This document shows positions 21,506-31,520 of a stretch of DNA of 33,146 nucleotides, one piece after another; position 1 is the stretch's first letter, and every line of letters starts with the position of its first letter. Under the pieces are notes generated by a model. The model had not been told where the DNA came from and made no database searches. It saw nothing but the letters and a program-made list of their open reading frames with translations. Made by a program: the position numbers and the translations under genes. Source of the stretch: Tubiluchus corallicola (Eukaryota; Priapulida; Priapulimorpha; Priapulimorphida; Tubiluchidae); the NCBI GenBank assembly GCA_030141605.1, contig JAQGDQ010001097.1, forward strand, positions 30,001-63,146. The letters run 5' to 3'.

Positions 21506-21764
21506 GTTGCTGACTTTAAAAAAGAGGCCAGGAAGTTTGAAAATCCAATTCTAAACTGGCTCCTCATTTGAGATAAATTATCTCTTTTTGAGCCCTTTCT
21601 TTGAGATAAGGGCTCCGCTCTGAAGCCCTTTATTTGAAATATTGGGATCGCAGTTACGCAAATGTTGCTGAAATATATCACAAATAAAAATATTCGAGAC
21701 GAGTACAAGCAAATTAGAGAAGACAAAGGGACAGCAAAGCAAACACGAGCAACAACTCCTAAAT

Positions 21765-22436
21765 AGCTTTATTCACTTCGTCAAAATTGGACCTTGAGTT
21801 TATTAGGGCTTCTTCTGCCTGGTCAATAGATCTCGACACACGCCCTACAATGGTGCACGCCAAACTACTGTATTGTACAGTTGGTTGGCATCCTTCTGTT
21901 TCGGAAGACAATGGAGTGTGCACCAAGAGAGTCAGTTATTGATCACATTGATGGAGCTGCAGCGTCGACTGTGGCTGAGCAGAGCGATCCTTGAACGTCT
22001 CCAGGGCGCATGCCTAGGCAAGGTGTATGGAGATCTTGAGTTACCCAGACAACAGGAACCCCCTCTCTTCCTCCCTATTGTAGTCCAAAGGAAAGCGGGG
22101 CGATACATTTGGCACTAGGTTGGCTGCACGAGCTGCCAGAATCAGTGAGCATGCTGCACTGGTCCGCCTTCGGGGCTCCTCACTGCTGATTTGGAAGGTT
22201 TACTCCTCTACACATGGCCGTTGGGTCACTTGACCTCCTCCGCCCTCTAGCTATTGGCTGCTTGTGCAGCTCCTCCGCCTAGTGTCGAGATACAGTGTGG
22301 GCATCCCACAAGCCTACACCACCTGGTATTGCTAGGCAGTCACCCATCGAAGTACCAACCAGGTTCTACTTCGTTGCTTAACTTCGGTGATCAGACAGGA
22401 ATCGGTGTTTTCAACGTGATTTGTACAGGGTCGTAG
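21765..22436 (-). mobile_element. Possible 5S-headed SINE or 5S-linked repeat body
   Basis: Read on the minus strand, a 5S rRNA-like head (22,310-22,436) is followed by about 540 bp that is more GC-rich than its surroundings. It ends near AATAAAGCTATTTAGG (21,765-21,780). A 5S head plus an unrelated body is the layout of SINE3-type retroposons; a chance 5S pseudogene insertion is the alternative. No second copy exists in this window to define the ends. Confidence 0.35.
22310..22436 (-). pseudogene. 5S rRNA-derived sequence
   Basis: The minus strand reads CTACGACCC, then CACGTTGAAAACACCGATTC, TGATCACCGAAGTTAAGCAA, GGTTGGTACTTCGATGGGTG, ACTGCCT, AATACCAGGTGG and TGTAGGCTT. This is the whole length and order of a metazoan 5S rRNA with the internal control region (box A AGTTAAGCAACG and a box C-like GATGGGTGAC). 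Against the 5S consensus I know, it has an insertion of about six bases near the 5' end and changes such as TTCGATGG for TTGGATGG and AGCAATACCAGG for GGGAATACCGGG. No T-run terminator follows; a 15-base perfect hairpin, TGTGGG-CAT-CCCACA (22,296-22,310), abuts the 3' end. It is probably a pseudogene or a SINE head. Confidence 0.88.
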
Positions 22437-22456
22437 TGATTGTACAGTATTAAATC

Positions 22457-22462
22457 TTTATT
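22457..22462 (-). terminator. Candidate polyadenylation signal for the GT31 gene at 22,851
   Basis: AATAAA on the minus strand lies 390 bases past the stop codon. It is the first canonical hexamer noted downstream. Confidence 0.4.
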
Positions 22463-22850
22463 TGCCAAGTTAGAAATAGATGAAGACAATAAGCTAGTCC
22501 CGTGCAGCAATCGCTAAACTTGTCATTAAACTATCAGAGACTAGGGCATGCATAATCACAGAATTACGTTAAAACTTGCCTTCTAGCATCGTGGACTCAT
22601 TATAACAGAATCCTCCTAGTAACCCTACACTAAGCTTTCTCAGATTTTGTACCCTCAAGGGCAACAATTACCTAAAACATAATAATAATCAGCTTCATCA
22701 CTCTTGCCCATTTGAAGGAAACTGCGCAGATTAGAACATCAGCTTCATGGAAAGAGGATTAACCAAGCTAATCAAAAGAATCTTACTGACTGACGTAACA
22801 CATTGAATACACTCACTTTTTGAACGTACATCTTTAAAAATGTCAAGCAG

Positions 22851-24248
22851 TCATTGCCTGTAAGCTATCTTTCCTTTTTTCGCAGAAGCTACTTTTGTTG
22901 AGAGTGCTTTTCCAATGCGCCTCCGTGCCGGTTTTTTGGCAGGACCAGCGGCGGAGTTATTAGAATCCGCTTTTGATCGTTCGTGATCCAGCAGGCTGAT
23001 CCAGGCCAGGTACAGATCGTCTGGCGTCGTCGGATGAAAGACCACGTACTGGTGGAGGTCCTTTACTATTCGCTGGAAGTGCTTTTGGCTGATGTAGGGC
23101 TTGATGAAGAAACCAGAGTGGTTCGCTCTTGCCACGCCGAGCTTTTCCGCTAAAATGCCATTGATGTAAATGTCCTCGAAGCGAAATAATGGCGTCCGAG
23201 TGGATTCTTCATACAACAATGGAGGCAGGTCCATGCTAATAAGATAAGCCCCACCAATTACGTAATCCGGGTAAATGTCTGCCTGAAATTCCTTCCTTGA
23301 GACGTACCATTTCTTGTATTCTGTGTTATTAGTCCGGATGGGTTCACGTTTTGTCTTCAAGACTCCAGTTATCAGTCGTTCCTGAGGCGCCTCCAAACTG
23401 AGGTACTTCGACAAGCGGCGTACGTTGACGAACACGTCTGCATCCACTTTCAATAGGTGGCGTGCCTGGTGACAGAATGTGCTGGCTATGTGGAGCGCCA
23501 TGATGGATTTCATGGTGAGGTTGGCGTAACTGTCTGTAAAGTTTCCCCAAAAGATGTCGCCGAAAGTCTCCATCTCTGCCATCAGACCTTTCTGTTGCAT
23601 ATCACTCATAGGAGCAGAAGGATTTCCAACTAGGAAACCCAAACTGATGTCATCACACAACCTTCCCGAGTTTGATTCTCCCCATGTAGTTCGAATCGCC
23701 TGTCTAGCGTCCCTGTCATGCACCGTACAGATCACCAAAACAAGAACTATTGTTCGCTGGCAACAGCGGAAACCTTCGGGCACCGTGTACGAGTATACCG
23801 TATCTTGAACATGAAACTCATGCTTTCGTCTAGAGATTCTAAAATCATTTTTCTGTCTTCCCTCTTTTGGCGCGTAGAGCTTGTTGAGTTCAACTTTATT
23901 ATTTTGCAACAGATTACCTGAGGGAGATTCGATCTCTGAACTCTCCAGCAGTCTTACATTTACAAAACCACTTTTAGACTTTCTTGAAAATACCATTTCA
24001 TGTTTGTGAATTCCTACGTTGATTTCTACACGCATCTTTTCAAGCACGGCGTTATACAACAGTAAAGAATCATCATATTTGTCAAGACTTTCGTCTCTGT
24101 CGACAGCAAGTATATCTTCGTTACTTTCCAGAAAATTTGTTGCTTTGTGGTCAGTCCGTATAGATGGCGCCAGCGTTTCAAGCACAATAACCACAGCGGC
24201 GCATACCAGAATGGCCCTCGAGAGCTTTGCAAAGAACTTTAATCTCAT
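22851..24248 (-). CDS. Beta-1,3-galactosyltransferase-like protein (GT31), copy A
   Basis: This is a 465-residue type II Golgi membrane enzyme expected to transfer a sugar (galactose or GlcNAc) from a UDP-sugar to form a beta-1,3 bond. It has a short cytosolic N-terminus, a membrane anchor at about 10-28 (SRAILVCAAVVIVLETL), a stem to about 160, then the Galactosyl_T domain. Family motifs are RQAIRTTWG (182-190), DSYANLTMKS (239-248), the metal-binding DxD as KVDADVF (267-273), YPDYVIGGAYLIS (326-338) and EDIYING (358-364). Sequons occur at 236, 243, 307, 376 and 430. The C-terminus has an unusual 40-residue Lys/Arg/Ala-rich tail (424-465) beyond the usual family end. A T-rich acceptor (TTTTTTTTTAG) ends at 24,266 on the minus strand, 18 bases before the ATG, so a 5' UTR exon lies upstream and the coding region is one exon. 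Donor and acceptor sugars cannot be assigned. The neighbouring paralog is at 28,025. Confidence 0.94.
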   Translation of the reverse strand: MRLKFFAKLSRAILVCAAVVIVLETLAPSIRTDHKATNFLESNEDILAVDRDESLDKYDDSLLLYNAVLEKMRVEINVGIHKHEMVFSRKSKSGFVNVRLLESSEIESPSGNLLQNNKVELNKLYAPKEGRQKNDFRISRRKHEFHVQDTVYSYTVPEGFRCCQRTIVLVLVICTVHDRDARQAIRTTWGESNSGRLCDDISLGFLVGNPSAPMSDMQQKGLMAEMETFGDIFWGNFTDSYANLTMKSIMALHIASTFCHQARHLLKVDADVFVNVRRLSKYLSLEAPQERLITGVLKTKREPIRTNNTEYKKWYVSRKEFQADIYPDYVIGGAYLISMDLPPLLYEESTRTPLFRFEDIYINGILAEKLGVARANHSGFFIKPYISQKHFQRIVKDLHQYVVFHPTTPDDLYLAWISLLDHERSKADSNNSAAGPAKKPARRRIGKALSTKVASAKKGKIAYRQ

Positions 24249-24265
24249 TTTTGTTGGACTTTCCC

Positions 24266-24280
24266 CTAAAAAAAAATTAA
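24266..24280 (-). other. Splice acceptor in the 5' UTR of GT31 copy A
   Basis: On the minus strand a run of nine or ten T residues is followed by AG (24,266-24,267), then GGGAAAGTCCAACAAAAATG. This fits an intron ending just before the start codon, as is common for single-coding-exon GT31 genes. Confidence 0.55.
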
Positions 24281-25159
24281 CAAAGCGAAATTAGATTTAA
24301 AACTGCTATGTAAAAGATTACGATAACGATATATAATACCCAAAGAACCACAGTTAATTTATTTGTGATTCGTGCATTCTGTAATTTGTGCAAACAATCA
24401 TATTGATCACTTTACAATCTTATTATGTAAGTGCTTTTAAATCATGATATATTCTGTCTCATTGCAGCTACAAAAACGAATAATAATAAATCACTTGACG
24501 TAGGTTCAATAACTATTTTTTTCCTTTTTTTGTTTTTTTTTGTGTGTGCGTTACTTACGCTGTAATGTAGATCTCTTCTATTGCGATCTGTATACATAAA
24601 TTCCAGTTAGCTTGGCTGTCAAGTCAAGTCTTTGATGTATTATTTCACTAAAACGGTAGCCACAAACACCAAGGTTAACGATAACTGCTACAGTCATTTT
24701 CTCAGAGCCTCTCACAGACCAACCGTATTTACAAACACGGATTGTAAACGAATAATAGTAGTAAGCGACTTCTCCCTCCTATTTCTCAAACAGCAATAAA
24801 TTATTTACTTGCAGATAGCAAATTTATTATTATTTGCTGTTGTGCAGTTTCTGTTAGAGTCGGAACGAGCTGAAGTTACCAAACAGACAGACCTGTTGTT
24901 GCTTTTGATTTCATATTTTATCACTTACTAATTCCCTCAAGTTCTCTGGTCTCCTGATAAACATTTTCGTTTGTAAACCCTCCACTGAATCTTGTCCAAT
25001 TAATGATTTTGTCCACTGGTTTCTCGGCCCATTGGGCACTTAATCACTTAAGCACGTTAAAATGTCTTAATTTGTAAAATCTAATAATTACGCGTAAGTA
25101 ATTTTTCTCTTTGTATGTTAACCGCCTTCCAAATTATAAATAGCGTAAATGTTTTTATT

Positions 25160-25160
<1 letters not shown>
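24281..25160. other. Upstream region of GT31 copy A, nothing recognised
   Basis: This is AT-rich sequence expected to contain a 5' UTR intron and possibly the promoter, neither of which can be placed. No open frame or repeat was recognised. Confidence 0.35.
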
Positions 25161-25282
<122 letters not shown>

Positions 25283-27050
25283 AAGTGCCGAGCGTAAAAA
25301 AGATGACCAAAGAATGGCTAAATTTAAAAGAAGCTAAGCAAGAATGAAACAAAATTTATAACTGAATTTTTACCTGTGCATAAAATACACATACTCGATG
25401 ATATTCTGTTAAATTTTTATGCCTTTTTGACTTGTAATTTTTGTCCGTATTAAAGAATTTGTTGGAAATGTTTTTTGCACCATCCTGTAATTAAAAAAGT
25501 CATTTGCGCTTCTAAATTCTCATTTCCGGAAGTATTTGATAAAAACTTCCTGTTTTATTTTTCAAAACAATTTTTTCTCGTTTTCCTCTGTTTTTGCTTT
25601 TCCCGTTACAGCAGTTGAAGTTCTAGTGGCGACTCGTGTATAGGTCATATTATTGAAATATAAGTAATTTTCTTTAGTTCTTTCTTTATACTTGTACGGT
25701 CTAGAGCACGTGAGGGTTGTGCTGTGTGCTGTTGGCGATCCCAGGTAGAGAAAATACTGTTGCTCACACAGATTGTTGTCACGTTCACGTGTTTGTTCAC
25801 ACGCGCTTACCATGAATGAATCAAGCTTCAACTGCGACAATTTAAGCTGTTAAAAAGCAAAATATATTTTTTGTTTAGGATTTTATTAAGTTTATGTACA
25901 AACTTTCATATGTTTGTTTGTTTAAAATTACAAATACAACATTAAAATTAAATATATTTCGTTTTACACACAGTACTAAAACAATGGCTAAAAATTTTCT
26001 GTAGCAGCGCCCCCCCCCTCAAAAAAATTTAGTTTACGAGTCGCCTCTGAGCTGCCGCAGTTCTTAAAACTCGTTTTTTTCGTACAAACCATTATGGCAC
26101 TATTTCTGAACTGCAGATGACAACCCTTTAACAAGTAGATATGTGCAAAGTAAGTGTCGTGAAAACTAATCGTGTGAGCAGAGTTCATTGTTTTAAATGT
26201 CATTCTTTTGAATGACCGTGTGAACTAGACGTTAAAGCTACCCATCTTTGTGTCTTGATGAAGCCATAAATACCACCCATTTTACTATCATTAAGATAAT
26301 AGTAACATGTGCTTGACGAAGAAGCCATTGCATCTCTTACACAAATCCGTAATTGGGTATATTAACAAAGAGGTTAACGAACTCCACGCGAAAGAGGAAA
26401 TAATTCTTATGCAGAAAATGACAGCATCCCAATAAAATCAATTAACCCACTTTTAGCCCATGACAGTTATTTAGCTTCGTGATGGATTCTGCGTTAAAAA
26501 TATGAAAACAGTAGCACTAAACTAGACTTACATGTGAATAAATTTTCAGAACACAAACAACATATTACAGAAATCTCATTACATGAATGCCAGTTTTAGA
26601 TCTTACCGTTTATGAAAAGATTAACAAATGAGATTAAGCTTTGTTTATAATTTTGCGCTCTTTTTTCCCACTTCTGGCGTTATAGAGCAATTGTCATCAT
26701 CCTCTAGTCTTTGCTTAGGCTGCTAGTTTTGCGGTTTTCTTTTATCTCGCAATTACGTCACTTATGCTGCGCTCATCATACAAAGTAATTACTTTGTGCA
26801 AAGTACATATTACTAGGGCGTATTTACTAATAGGCTAACTAGGTTGTAACCAAGGACGTAAGATTTTGAGGGGTGGCAGATTATAGGAACCCAGCGTTAA
26901 TTTTTATTTTCCTCAGAAAATGCGTATCTTTCAAATCCAGATAAAGCAATAATATGCAGACTCCATGTATTTTATAACACGCCACAAGCAGTTATAGCAT
27001 AAATGCCATATAATGGGTTATTTTTGCAGGTTATGTCACATTATAAACAA
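25283..27050. other. No recognised gene
   Basis: The longest frames (92 codons at 25,562-25,840 and 71 codons at 25,988-26,203, both minus) carry no motif I recognise. C-rich GCGCCCCCCCCTC near 26,007 and GAGGGGTGGCAG near 26,868 recall decayed DNA transposon ends but cannot be confirmed. Confidence 0.4.
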
Positions 27051-27305
27051 CTATACACGGTTAGATAGGGAATTTTTCTGGCTTTCTAACCGTATATGAC
27101 ACGAATAAATTCCTTTTGGCATTCATAATAGCAGTTTGGATTCCGGGTGAAGTATCGTTGCAAATCTTTCAGTGCCATTTTTCAACTTGGTTAAGTTCCT
27201 AACTAGCAAACTATGTACGGCTAGATAGAGAATTTTTCTGGCTTTCTAAGAGTGGATGACACGAATAAATTGCTTTTGGTGCTGCTTTCACAATGGCGGT
27301 TGAAT
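27051..27305. repeat. Two copies of a 95-bp repeat 160 bp apart
   Basis: CTATACACGGTTAGATAGGG ... AATTTTTCTGGCTTTCTAA ... GACACGAATAAATT.CTTTTGG occurs at 27,051-27,145 and again at 27,211-27,305, at roughly 85 percent identity. In copy 1, ACGGTTAGATAG pairs with CTTTCTAACCGT as a hairpin (27,057-27,093), with one mismatch. In copy 2 the pairing is lost. Confidence 0.85.
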
Positions 27306-27735
27306 ATACAGCTAGCTGCACTTGCGCACCCTACTTAGATATACAGGTTATTCAAATATATGTAACTACCAATAATCACGAAGGTACTGGGTAAGAGTGC
27401 TACTAATACACCACAAGTACTTGTACATGGAACTTCACATATAAACAATCATAAACCCAGAATAGAGATGCAAATTTCTTCTAGGTGGAGGAGTCGTCAG
27501 GAATATCACATAAGATGACAAGCCCCAATTCATGTGCATGTGTTATCAGTTATTCTTGTACCGCTTGTCTCAACACTTTGTTTGAACCACTGCTTTTATC
27601 TTTTTACCTCAGATGGTATTCATTTTTCTCCTAAATTTTCTAAAACATTTTACATAATTATTTTCGTTTTAGAAAATTACAAAATGCTTTCCAAGTGAAA
27701 TCACTAGACACAACTCTTATGCAGCTAAAGGAAAC

Positions 27736-27741
27736 TTTATT
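27736..27741 (-). terminator. Candidate polyadenylation signal for the GT31 gene at 28,025
   Basis: AATAAA on the minus strand lies about 285 bases past the stop codon, a plausible 3' UTR length. Confidence 0.5.
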
Positions 27742-28024
27742 TATAAGTGTACCTGGGTATGTACCTTTACAATGTGGTTAAAGTTACACTAATTCCAATT
27801 ATGTCAATGAAAAAATGTAACAGATGTCGACAAATGTTCTGTAAACACTTTGATACATATTGTCTAGTAGAACAGAACACAATACATGTGGCACCATTCA
27901 TTGATAAGAATGAGAAAAAATAATAAGACTGCACTATTTTAGACAACAGACAATTGGTTATACATGTACATGGTATCAGACAGAGGAATAACAGTGCTGA
28001 AAAATTAGCAAAAGTCTACAATAT

Positions 28025-29368
28025 TTATGTTTCATAAGCATGTTTTGAGTATCTCTCCCAGACAATCCTCATCAATTTCCGGGAGAGCGGATGCAGAGTT
28101 ATGAAATTCCAGGGTTCCTCAAGATCAAGCCTGTTAACTTCAATCATGAAGCCTTTATGACTGGAACGAGGCACTTGTGCTCTCTCCGCAAGGAAGCCAG
28201 TCACAAAGACATCTTCCATGGGGAAGACCTTTTCCACCAAAAGCGAGGCAGCGTACAGTAATGGTGGTAAGTCCATGGACATGACGTAGCCTGTCCCTGA
28301 GAGATAGTTGGGATAGATTGCACCGTCAAACTCGCGTTGCGACACGTGCCATTTGTGTCCTGGTGCCCTCATGGGCCTTTTCTCTGACTGAAGATAACCA
28401 ATCATTGTTCTGGTTTGACTAGTGTTGTAAAGTTGGTCCATCAGAAGGTCCACATTCAAGAAGACATCGGTGTCGATTTTCATCATGAAAGATGCATCGC
28501 GGCAGAAGGTACGAGCAATATGGAGTATCGTCACCGACTTCGAGCTGAGGTTGCGGTATGTGTCCAAGAAGTCCACTTGAATGACGTCATTATAGTCACG
28601 AAGTTCCTTGGTAAAGTTTCTTTGGAAATAGAAATAATCAAGAAATTGCCCCGGTTGACCAATGACGAAAACATAGCTGAGATCCTTGCGTCGCTGTGCC
28701 ACCGTTCCCCACGTCTCTCTTACCATCTGACGGCCAGCAAAGTCTGTTGCCTTGGACACAATCAACACAAACAGCTTTGTATCTGGCGTGCAGACTAAAT
28801 TACCTGGGCAGGTGTATTGATAAGGTGTCTTTTTAATAATCACCGTTTTTGAACACATTTTCTTATACTTCTTTATCGATTTGTTCGGTCTTTGGGCAAC
28901 AACATCGCGTGCAAGATTGTTTTTGACAAGTTTATCATTTTGCCCATTTATGTCTTGAAGTGCAGCCCAATCTATTTTAAATTGATTCGAATTTTTAGCT
29001 TCAGGTTTTGCTATATGATCACGCATTAACTCTTTAAACACTGCATTATTCTCTTCTTCTAGCGCTTTAATGCCTTTTGCACTAAATTTCACTATTTTTT
29101 CATTATATTCGTCTTTACCGGAAACACTCCATTCTACATTATCGTTGTATCTTTCTAACTTTGGTTCCCCGTGTTCTCTCTGGGGATCTTCTACTAAATG
29201 ACCGTTTCTGGACAAGTGGGTTTCCTCCTCATGCGAAGACGATTTGTTGTTTGACGTTAATAAAATCAGCGCTGAAAAAGAGATAACGCAGGCCAGCAAA
29301 AGTGCAGTTCTAGAAAGTCTTTTTGACAACATAAAGCAGCGACGAAGGCTTCGGCGTCTACAAACCAT
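28025..29368 (-). CDS. Beta-1,3-galactosyltransferase-like protein (GT31), copy B
   Basis: This is a 447-residue type II Golgi membrane glycosyltransferase. It has an Arg-rich cytosolic N-terminus (1-19), a membrane anchor at about 20-38 (RTALLLACVISFSALILLT), and a long charged stem to about 195 with no obvious domain. The catalytic domain follows, with RQMVRETWG (213-221), DTYRNLSSKS (269-278), the DxD motif as KIDTDVF (297-303), YPNYLSGTGYVMS (352-364) and EDVFVTG (385-391). Sequons lie at 41, 162, 251, 273 and 315. The coding region is a single uninterrupted exon. The ATG at 29,368 is the first in the frame; a second Met at residue 13 would also leave the anchor intact. It shares motif order and the SMDLPPLLY segment with copy A but differs over most of its length, so the duplication is old. 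Sugar and acceptor specificity cannot be read from the sequence. Confidence 0.94.
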   Translation of the reverse strand: MVCRRRSLRRCFMLSKRLSRTALLLACVISFSALILLTSNNKSSSHEEETHLSRNGHLVEDPQREHGEPKLERYNDNVEWSVSGKDEYNEKIVKFSAKGIKALEEENNAVFKELMRDHIAKPEAKNSNQFKIDWAALQDINGQNDKLVKNNLARDVVAQRPNKSIKKYKKMCSKTVIIKKTPYQYTCPGNLVCTPDTKLFVLIVSKATDFAGRQMVRETWGTVAQRRKDLSYVFVIGQPGQFLDYFYFQRNFTKELRDYNDVIQVDFLDTYRNLSSKSVTILHIARTFCRDASFMMKIDTDVFLNVDLLMDQLYNTSQTRTMIGYLQSEKRPMRAPGHKWHVSQREFDGAIYPNYLSGTGYVMSMDLPPLLYAASLLVEKVFPMEDVFVTGFLAERAQVPRSSHKGFMIEVNRLDLEEPWNFITLHPLSRKLMRIVWERYSKHAYET

Positions 29369-30498
29369 CTCTCAGTACTTCTGATCCCCAGAAATATGTT
29401 GAAATTCAGCAAATACAGTTCACACATTTTTGGAAAAAAAGGGCTAAAAACCTGAACGCACAGGCAACGTCACCGCGATTGAGCGATTAGCAAGTCTGTA
29501 AGTCAGCAATGGATGATAAATTAAACTTTGTCTGAGAATGTGATCGAACCTTTCACGAGTAGAAGCTTAGCGTTTAAGCTCCTCAAACAATTTCGTGAGA
29601 TAAAAACGCTTGTTGATGAACTTCAGTCAACAGATAATTGCATCTCCAGGTAAAAAAAAGTGATAAACTATCCGCTATTAAGACTTCGAACGCGGTCGTG
29701 ATATCTGACACAATTCTGTCGCATCTCTGTGTGCACAACCATTTGTTTTAAGCGCGAAGTTACAGACTAATTAAGTCGCAGTCACCTTATAGGCTCAGGT
29801 TGCCGACTAACTGACTAACTGGTTTACTTCAATATCTAAATGCTGTCGGGTTGTTTTTCTTTCACATCATTATAATCATTTTCAAGTGCTACTGACTGAT
29901 ACGCCATTTTGTCGGCAAATTTTACTCTACTCCAATACACGATATTACAGCCAACGGGACACACTGTTATTTTTTGTACTCATAATTATATCTTGGGTTC
30001 AGAAAAGGAATTTGTCAGCACTTGTCTACGCCGCATTTTGGCTCCTCCTTTTTATGACAACCTACTGTCAACATTCCAAGTGTTTGACCACTGGGAGGGT
30101 AATCAAATATGCGGAATAGCCCAACCTAGTTCTACAGATATAACAGTCACTTGGTTGTTTTCTTACAAGATTTTATAACCTGTGCGTCTTAGTTTGAACA
30201 TTACGCGTAGATCCTGTTATACCAGGGATAGGCACTGTTAAATAAAATATGTAATTTATGACAAATCATAAACAAAAATGAATTAATTCCTCAAATATTA
30301 ACAACAGTAATGCGTCTGTAAAATACTTGCCAGTCAATAAAAGAACAAAAAGATTTTCACTAAAGAATTACTAACTAAAATATTAAACATATAATTACAA
30401 CTAGGATTCTTATGATTGTGAAAACATAATAATGTTGCATCTGTAATCCAATAGTCTTTTGTTCGAGAACTCGCTCAGGCCCAGTAATTTGCGCTTAA
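29369..30498. other. Upstream of GT31 copy B, no recognised gene
   Basis: This should hold the promoter or 5' UTR of copy B, which cannot be placed. Overlapping plus-strand frames of 77 and 89 codons at 29,886-30,178 show no recognised motif. Confidence 0.35.
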
Positions 30499-30539
30499 GG
30501 TTAGATTACAGTGGGGTATAATTATTTTAGTCATTTTTA

Positions 30540-30700
30540 CTCTACCGAGGAAGTTATGTTTCAACACAGTTTGTTTGTCTGTCTGTTGGTTGGTTTTGTC
30601 TACTATGTTTTTGTCTAGTAAGCCTATTACGCAAAAACTATCTAACACATTTCCAAGAAACTTTGTGAAGAAAGATGGATGTAGAGTGCCAAAATTTTCG
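30540..30700 (+). repeat. Widespread GAGGAAGTTATGTTT..GTTTGTCTGTCTG-type repeat
   Basis: The order CCGAGGAAGTTATGTTTC, TTTGTTTGTCTGTCTGTTGG, ATTACGCAAAAACTA, ACACATTTCCAAGAAACTTTG and GAAAGATGGATG matches a repetitive motif I recall from many unrelated genomes (GAGGTTATGTTT ... TTTGTTTGTCTGT ... ACGCAAAAACTACTGAACCGATTT..ATGAAACTT). Its nature is unclear to me; it is probably part of a mobile element. Confidence 0.55.
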
Positions 30701-31254
30701 CTAGCTCTTTCGCAAAACTTGACCGAACACTACGTACAAAAAACGTTCGTGTAGTACTTCATGGAGGTCTCAGAAAGAGTATTTAGTACTTCTCTTTTAT
30801 TATCTCCATCAGGACACACAACTAAGAGTTAGTTCCAGGGTCCATTTCGAGAAAATCTCGCTTGTAAAACCGTGTAACGCTGTATATAACCTTTGCTTAT
30901 TAATGTGCATAGCCCTGTAAGGCGACTTGATACGTATATATTTGTCACTTTATTACCACTGCCAAAATTAATGGTGAAAACGATAGATAAACACTATGTG
31001 GAACATTCGTGCATTATTGATTATAAATGCCATTAATGAACTAATATTTTGCCAGTCTTTTACTAGTCTATATGACACCAACACGGGTACATTTTTGTAC
31101 ATTTGCTTGTTTATCTTTGTGTTGAATTTTTTTAATCGAAAGAATCAGACGAATAAGTTTAGGATTGTTCGGCTTTGGCAGAGACCTGAGCGCATTCTAG
31201 TTTTATTATAGAAATCAATTGCATCAAAATAACATATGTACCTTTTTTACTTTT

Positions 31255-31520
31255 CCATTTGTGCCATTTTTTCCTGCGCCATTTTACCTACTTTTCCATT
31301 TGCGTCATTTTTCCCTGTGCCATTTCTACCTGTGCCACTTTTACCGCGCCATTTTTCCTGCGCCATTTTTACCGTGCCATTTTTTCCTGCGCCAATTTTA
31401 CCTACTTTTCCATTTGCGTCATTTTTTCCTGTGCCATTTCTATCTGTGCCGTTTTTCCTGTGCCACTTTTACCGTGCCATTTTTCCAGTGCCATTTTACC
31501 TATGCTATTTTTACCGCGCA
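31255..31520. repeat. Minisatellite of TTTTCCTGTGCCAT-type units
   Basis: Short units of about 15-18 bp (CCATTTTTCCTGTGC, CCATTTTTACCGCG, CATTTGCGTCATTTTT) are repeated. A longer module (CTACTTTTCCATTTGCGTCA with flanks) is present twice, near 31,288 and 31,402. Three overlapping Phe/Cys/Pro-rich frames are artefacts of the repeat. Confidence 0.85.

Noticed and set aside
23554-24294. Plus-strand frames of 67 to 91 codons opposite GT31 copy A
   Set aside because: Antisense shadows of a strongly supported GT31 coding region.
25562-25840. 92-codon minus-strand frame
   Set aside because: No recognised domain or hydrophobic pattern and no splice context; within chance expectation for this length of sequence.
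28415-28798. 127-codon plus-strand frame opposite GT31 copy B
   Set aside because: Antisense shadow of the catalytic domain; no motif of its own.
29886-30178. Overlapping 77- and 89-codon frames upstream of GT31 copy B
   Set aside because: No recognised motif, no supporting splice sites, and two different frames overlap; too short to stand alone.
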